Shown: positions 6,738 to 8,437 of the stretch, piece after piece | Layout of the letters: every line of letters starts with the position of its first letter | How positions within the stretch are numbered: position 1 is the stretch's first letter | Source of the DNA: an uncultured Christensenella sp. | GTDB taxonomy: Bacteria; Bacillota; Clostridia; Christensenellales; Borkfalkiaceae | Assembly (NCBI GenBank): GCA_910586365.1 | Contig: CAJUGP010000060.1 | Location: forward strand, 1 to 8,437 | Direction: 5' to 3' | DNA length: 8,437 nucleotides | The notes under the pieces: model-generated | What the model was told of the DNA's origin: nothing | The model's input: the letters and a program-made list of their open reading frames with translations, nothing else | Databases searched by the model: none | Position numbers and translations under genes: made by a program

Positions 6738-7634
6738 ATGGGTTTTTTCGGAAAAATTAAAAACGCGTTGAGAAAGACCAAAGACAACATGGCGCATAAA
6801 TTGCGCCAGCTCTTTCTGAAAAATAAAATCGGCAACGAATTTTACGACGAGCTGGTCGAAATCCTCATTTCGTCCGACGTTTCGGTGCAGACGGCGGAGG
6901 AGGTCGTCGAGGAAGTGAAAGAAGAGGCGATCGGAAATAAGGTGAAAGACGAGGAATTCGTCACGAATCTATTGAAGGACGTACTCGAAGAAACGCTTAC
7001 GCAAGCCGAGATTCCGCAGATTTCTTATCCTTGCGTGATCATGCTTGTGGGCGTGAACGGCGTGGGAAAAACGACGACGATCGGCAAGCTTGCAAACTAT
7101 TTCGTATCGCAGAAGAAGAGCGTGACCGTGGCGGCGGCGGATACCTTCCGCGCGGCGGCGAGCGATCAGCTATCCGTTTGGGCGGACAGGGCGAAGGTGC
7201 GCATCGTCAAACACGAAGAGGGGAGCGATCCTTCCGCCGTCATCTTCGACGCCGTTTCGTCCGCAAAAGCGAAGGGAACGGACGTCGTGCTCGTGGATAC
7301 CGCGGGCAGACTGCACGTCAAAGAAAATCTCATGAAAGAATTGCAGAAGATGGACAGAGTCGTTTCGCGCGAATATCCCGAGGCGGCGTTTTATAAATTG
7401 CTCGTGCTCGACGCGACCACGGGGCAGAACGCCGTTTCGCAGGCGCGCGTGTTCGACGAGGCGGTGGAACTTGACGGCATCGTGCTCACCAAGCTCGACG
7501 GCACGGCGAAGGGCGGCTTCGTGTTTTCGCTCTGCGGAGAGTTGGGCATTCCCGTCATGTTCGCGGGCGTGGGCGAAAAGCTCGACGATCTCGTGCCCTT
7601 CGACGCCGAAGAATTCGTGGAAGGATTCGTTTGA
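6738..7634 (+). CDS. ftsY: Signal recognition particle receptor FtsY
   Basis: A 298-residue SRP-family GTPase that receives ribosome-Ffh complexes at the membrane so that membrane proteins are inserted co-translationally. It has an N-domain helical bundle (about 10-90), then the G domain: P-loop GVNGVGKTT (105-113), AADTFRAAA (133-141, the family insertion box region), DTAGRL (187-192), TKLDGTAKGG (251-260), and a C-terminal GVGEKLDDL. There is no long acidic A domain; the first about 18 residues (MGFFGKIKNALRKTKDNM) look like a short amphipathic helix that could serve as the membrane anchor, which is common in Gram-positive FtsY. ATG 6738 follows AAGGAG (6727-6732) by 5 nt. The 78-nt AT-rich gap after smc shows no convincing promoter or terminator, so co-transcription with smc is likely. 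ffh is not adjacent. Confidence 0.97.
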   Translation: MGFFGKIKNALRKTKDNMAHKLRQLFLKNKIGNEFYDELVEILISSDVSVQTAEEVVEEVKEEAIGNKVKDEEFVTNLLKDVLEETLTQAEIPQISYPCVIMLVGVNGVGKTTTIGKLANYFVSQKKSVTVAAADTFRAAASDQLSVWADRAKVRIVKHEEGSDPSAVIFDAVSSAKAKGTDVVLVDTAGRLHVKENLMKELQKMDRVVSREYPEAAFYKLLVLDATTGQNAVSQARVFDEAVELDGIVLTKLDGTAKGGFVFSLCGELGIPVMFAGVGEKLDDLVPFDAEEFVEGFV

Positions 7635-7661
7635 TTAAAAATTGACAAAGAGATTTGCGGC

Positions 7662-7686
7662 ATTGCAAAACGCGTTTGCTTGTAAT
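7662..7686. promoter_or_regulatory. Nested dyad beside the downstream promoter, candidate operator
   Basis: GCAAA (7665-7669) and TTTGC (7675-7679) are inverted repeats around ACGCG, with a perfect palindrome AAACGCGTTT (7668-7677) inside. An outer near-dyad ATTGCAA (7662-7668) / TTGTAAT (7680-7686) matches at 6 of 7 positions. The right arm covers the -35 box of the next promoter. This is where a self-regulating XRE-type repressor would be expected to bind, and such a protein is encoded in the same operon. Assignment is by position and symmetry only. Confidence 0.4.
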
Positions 7687-7708
7687 CGGGCGTGCGGCGG
7701 TGTATCAT
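7680..7708 (+). promoter_or_regulatory. Promoter of the small membrane protein/XRE regulator pair
   Basis: A -35 box TTGTAA (7680-7685) and a -10 box TATCAT (7703-7708) are spaced by 17 bp. The predicted start near 7714-7716 leaves a short leader that contains GAGG (7721-7724), the ribosome binding site of the gene at 7731. It makes this two-gene unit independent of ftsY, since no clear terminator separates them. Confidence 0.6.
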
Positions 7709-7730
7709 CGAAGAAAAAAAGAGGTGTTTT

Positions 7731-7964
7731 ATGAAAAAAATCAATCTCGTTTTTTCTCTGCTGACCGCGGCGGTTTTGCTTGCGGGGTTCGTACATGTCG
7801 GCGTTGTAATGGGTATAGTTGCGAACGATCCCTATACGGGTTTTCCCGGCGCGGCGTCGTTTGTATTTTCGATCCCGTATGCAATCGGCGCGGCGGCGGT
7901 CGCGGCGGTGTGGCTGACGGTATTTCTCGTCAAAAAAGATAAGGGGAACAGGGAAAAGAAGTGA
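7731..7964 (+). CDS. Small two-helix membrane protein of unknown function
   Basis: A 77-residue protein I do not recognise. It has a KK at the N-terminus, a hydrophobic segment at about 5-29, a short loop with NDPYTGFPG (about 31-39), a second hydrophobic segment at about 44-66, and a strongly basic tail (KKDKGNREKK). By the positive-inside rule both ends should be cytosolic, forming a membrane hairpin. No cysteine, catalytic motif or lipobox is seen. The ATG at 7731 is chosen because GAGG (7721-7724) is 6 nt upstream and the residues before it are not hydrophobic; an in-frame upstream start at 7692 would lie inside the promoter. Its stop overlaps the start of the following regulator gene by 4 nt, so the two products are probably made together and may act together. 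Confidence 0.75.
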   Translation: MKKINLVFSLLTAAVLLAGFVHVGVVMGIVANDPYTGFPGAASFVFSIPYAIGAAAVAAVWLTVFLVKKDKGNREKK

Positions 7965-8407
7965 CGTTCGGGCAGAAACTTTATACGCTGCGCGAGGAAC
8001 GCGGTTGGTCGCAGGAAGACCTTGCCGAAAAAGCGGACGTTTCGCGGCAGACCGTTTCCAACTGGGAAAACGACAAAGTGCAGATCGACGCGGAAAAACT
8101 AAAACGGCTTTCCGAGGTGTTCGGGGTAGGCATGGACGAATTGTACGCCGCCGATACCGCAATCCCGAAAGCCGAACCGCAGGCAAAAAACAAACGCATT
8201 ACGCTTGCGGTCGTCATTGTTTTGATTTTTTTGGCGCTCTCTTCTCTCGTGCTTGCCGTGATAGGTTTGTGCCGTTCGGATACGGGGCAAACCTCTTCGG
8301 CGATCGCGCTTACGGGTGTGGCGGGGCTGTGTATTGCCGCTGCGGCGTCGGCGGTTGTTCTTACCGTCTGCGCGGTTTATTTGATCAAGTATTTCAAAAA
8401 GAAATAG
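7961..8407 (+). CDS. Membrane-anchored XRE-family transcriptional regulator
   Basis: A 148-residue protein with an N-terminal Cro/C1-type helix-turn-helix (about 5-62: LREERGWSQEDLAEKADVS then RQTVSNWENDKV), a short hydrophilic linker (63-79), and two hydrophobic segments (about 80-103 and 114-142) ending in KYFKKK. Both the DNA-binding domain and the C-terminus should be in the cytosol, with a short outside loop (RSDTGQTSS). The protein would thus bind DNA while fixed in the membrane, a layout known in some Firmicutes XRE proteins. The GTG start overlaps the previous stop in a GTGA arrangement and follows AGGG (7950-7953) by 7 nt. Likely roles are repression of its own operon and response to a membrane-borne signal through the 77-residue partner. 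Target genes and signal are unknown. Confidence 0.87.
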   Translation: MTFGQKLYTLREERGWSQEDLAEKADVSRQTVSNWENDKVQIDAEKLKRLSEVFGVGMDELYAADTAIPKAEPQAKNKRITLAVVIVLIFLALSSLVLAVIGLCRSDTGQTSSAIALTGVAGLCIAAAASAVVLTVCAVYLIKYFKKK

Positions 8408-8410
8408 AAA

Positions 8411-8437
8411 ACGCGGGGGCGCCCTCTTTTGCAAAGA
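8411..8437 (+). terminator. Probable terminator hairpin cut by the window end
   Basis: Just after the regulator stop codon, an A run and a GC-rich block (CGCGGGGGCGCCC) lead into TCTTT (8425-8429), loop TGC, and AAAGA (8433-8437), which pair over 5 bp up to the last base. If the next bases are GGGCGCC and so on, this is one long stem with the A run pairing to a T run, i.e. an intrinsic terminator for the membrane-protein/regulator pair. Only the left arm, the loop and the start of the right arm can be seen. Confidence 0.45.

Noticed and set aside
7642..7670. Perfect TTGACA box after ftsY as a promoter
   Set aside because: At 16-18 bp downstream there is only TGCAAAA, no usable -10 box; the TTGTAA/TATCAT pair further on is better placed for the next gene.

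Overview
The window looks like one end of a short-read assembled contig from a low-GC-lineage Gram-positive (Firmicutes/Clostridia-type) bacterium with a moderately GC-rich genome. Coding DNA is rich in GCG, CGC and GAA codons, while the gaps between genes are AT-rich. The clue to lineage is the conserved Firmicutes core cluster plsX-rnc-smc-ftsY, together with good Shine-Dalgarno sites and consensus sigma-A promoters. The exact family cannot be told by eye. The first 49 bases are not biological: they match Illumina P5/TruSeq adapter sequence, including an 8-base i5 index.

Layout. 1-49 is adapter. 53-90 is a perfect 17-bp inverted repeat. 98-126 is a strong promoter for a Mn-type cation diffusion facilitator (133-1230), which ends in an intrinsic terminator that contains its own stop codon. 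A second strong promoter (1277-1305) and a structured leader of about 70 nt precede plsX (1381). plsX, rnc and smc overlap end to end (by 8 and 11 nt) and so form one translationally coupled operon. ftsY follows smc after 78 nt with its own strong ribosome binding site. After ftsY there is a dyad, then a promoter (7680-7708). This drives a small two-helix membrane protein (7731-7964) coupled through a 4-nt overlap to a membrane-anchored XRE-type regulator (7961-8407). The window ends inside what looks like the next terminator hairpin.

How the genes work together. PlsX makes acyl-phosphate for phospholipid synthesis, RNase III processes double-stranded RNA, SMC compacts and segregates the chromosome, and FtsY docks signal-recognition-particle complexes at the membrane. 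They are housekeeping genes grouped by ancestry more than by pathway. Compared with the classical Bacillus order (plsX-fabD-fabG-acpP-rnc-smc-ftsY-ylxM-ffh), the fatty-acid genes between plsX and rnc, and ylxM-ffh after ftsY, are absent here.

Most of the window is ordinary core genome. Points that deserve a second look are: an RNase III in which a metal-binding Asp appears to be Asn and whose RNA-binding domain is shortened; a leader upstream of plsX with one CCCG that could pair with any of three CGGG segments; a probably leaderless CDF transporter; and the membrane-anchored regulator/small membrane protein pair with a candidate operator. I found no CRISPR, transposon, tRNA, rRNA or clearly new multi-gene system.
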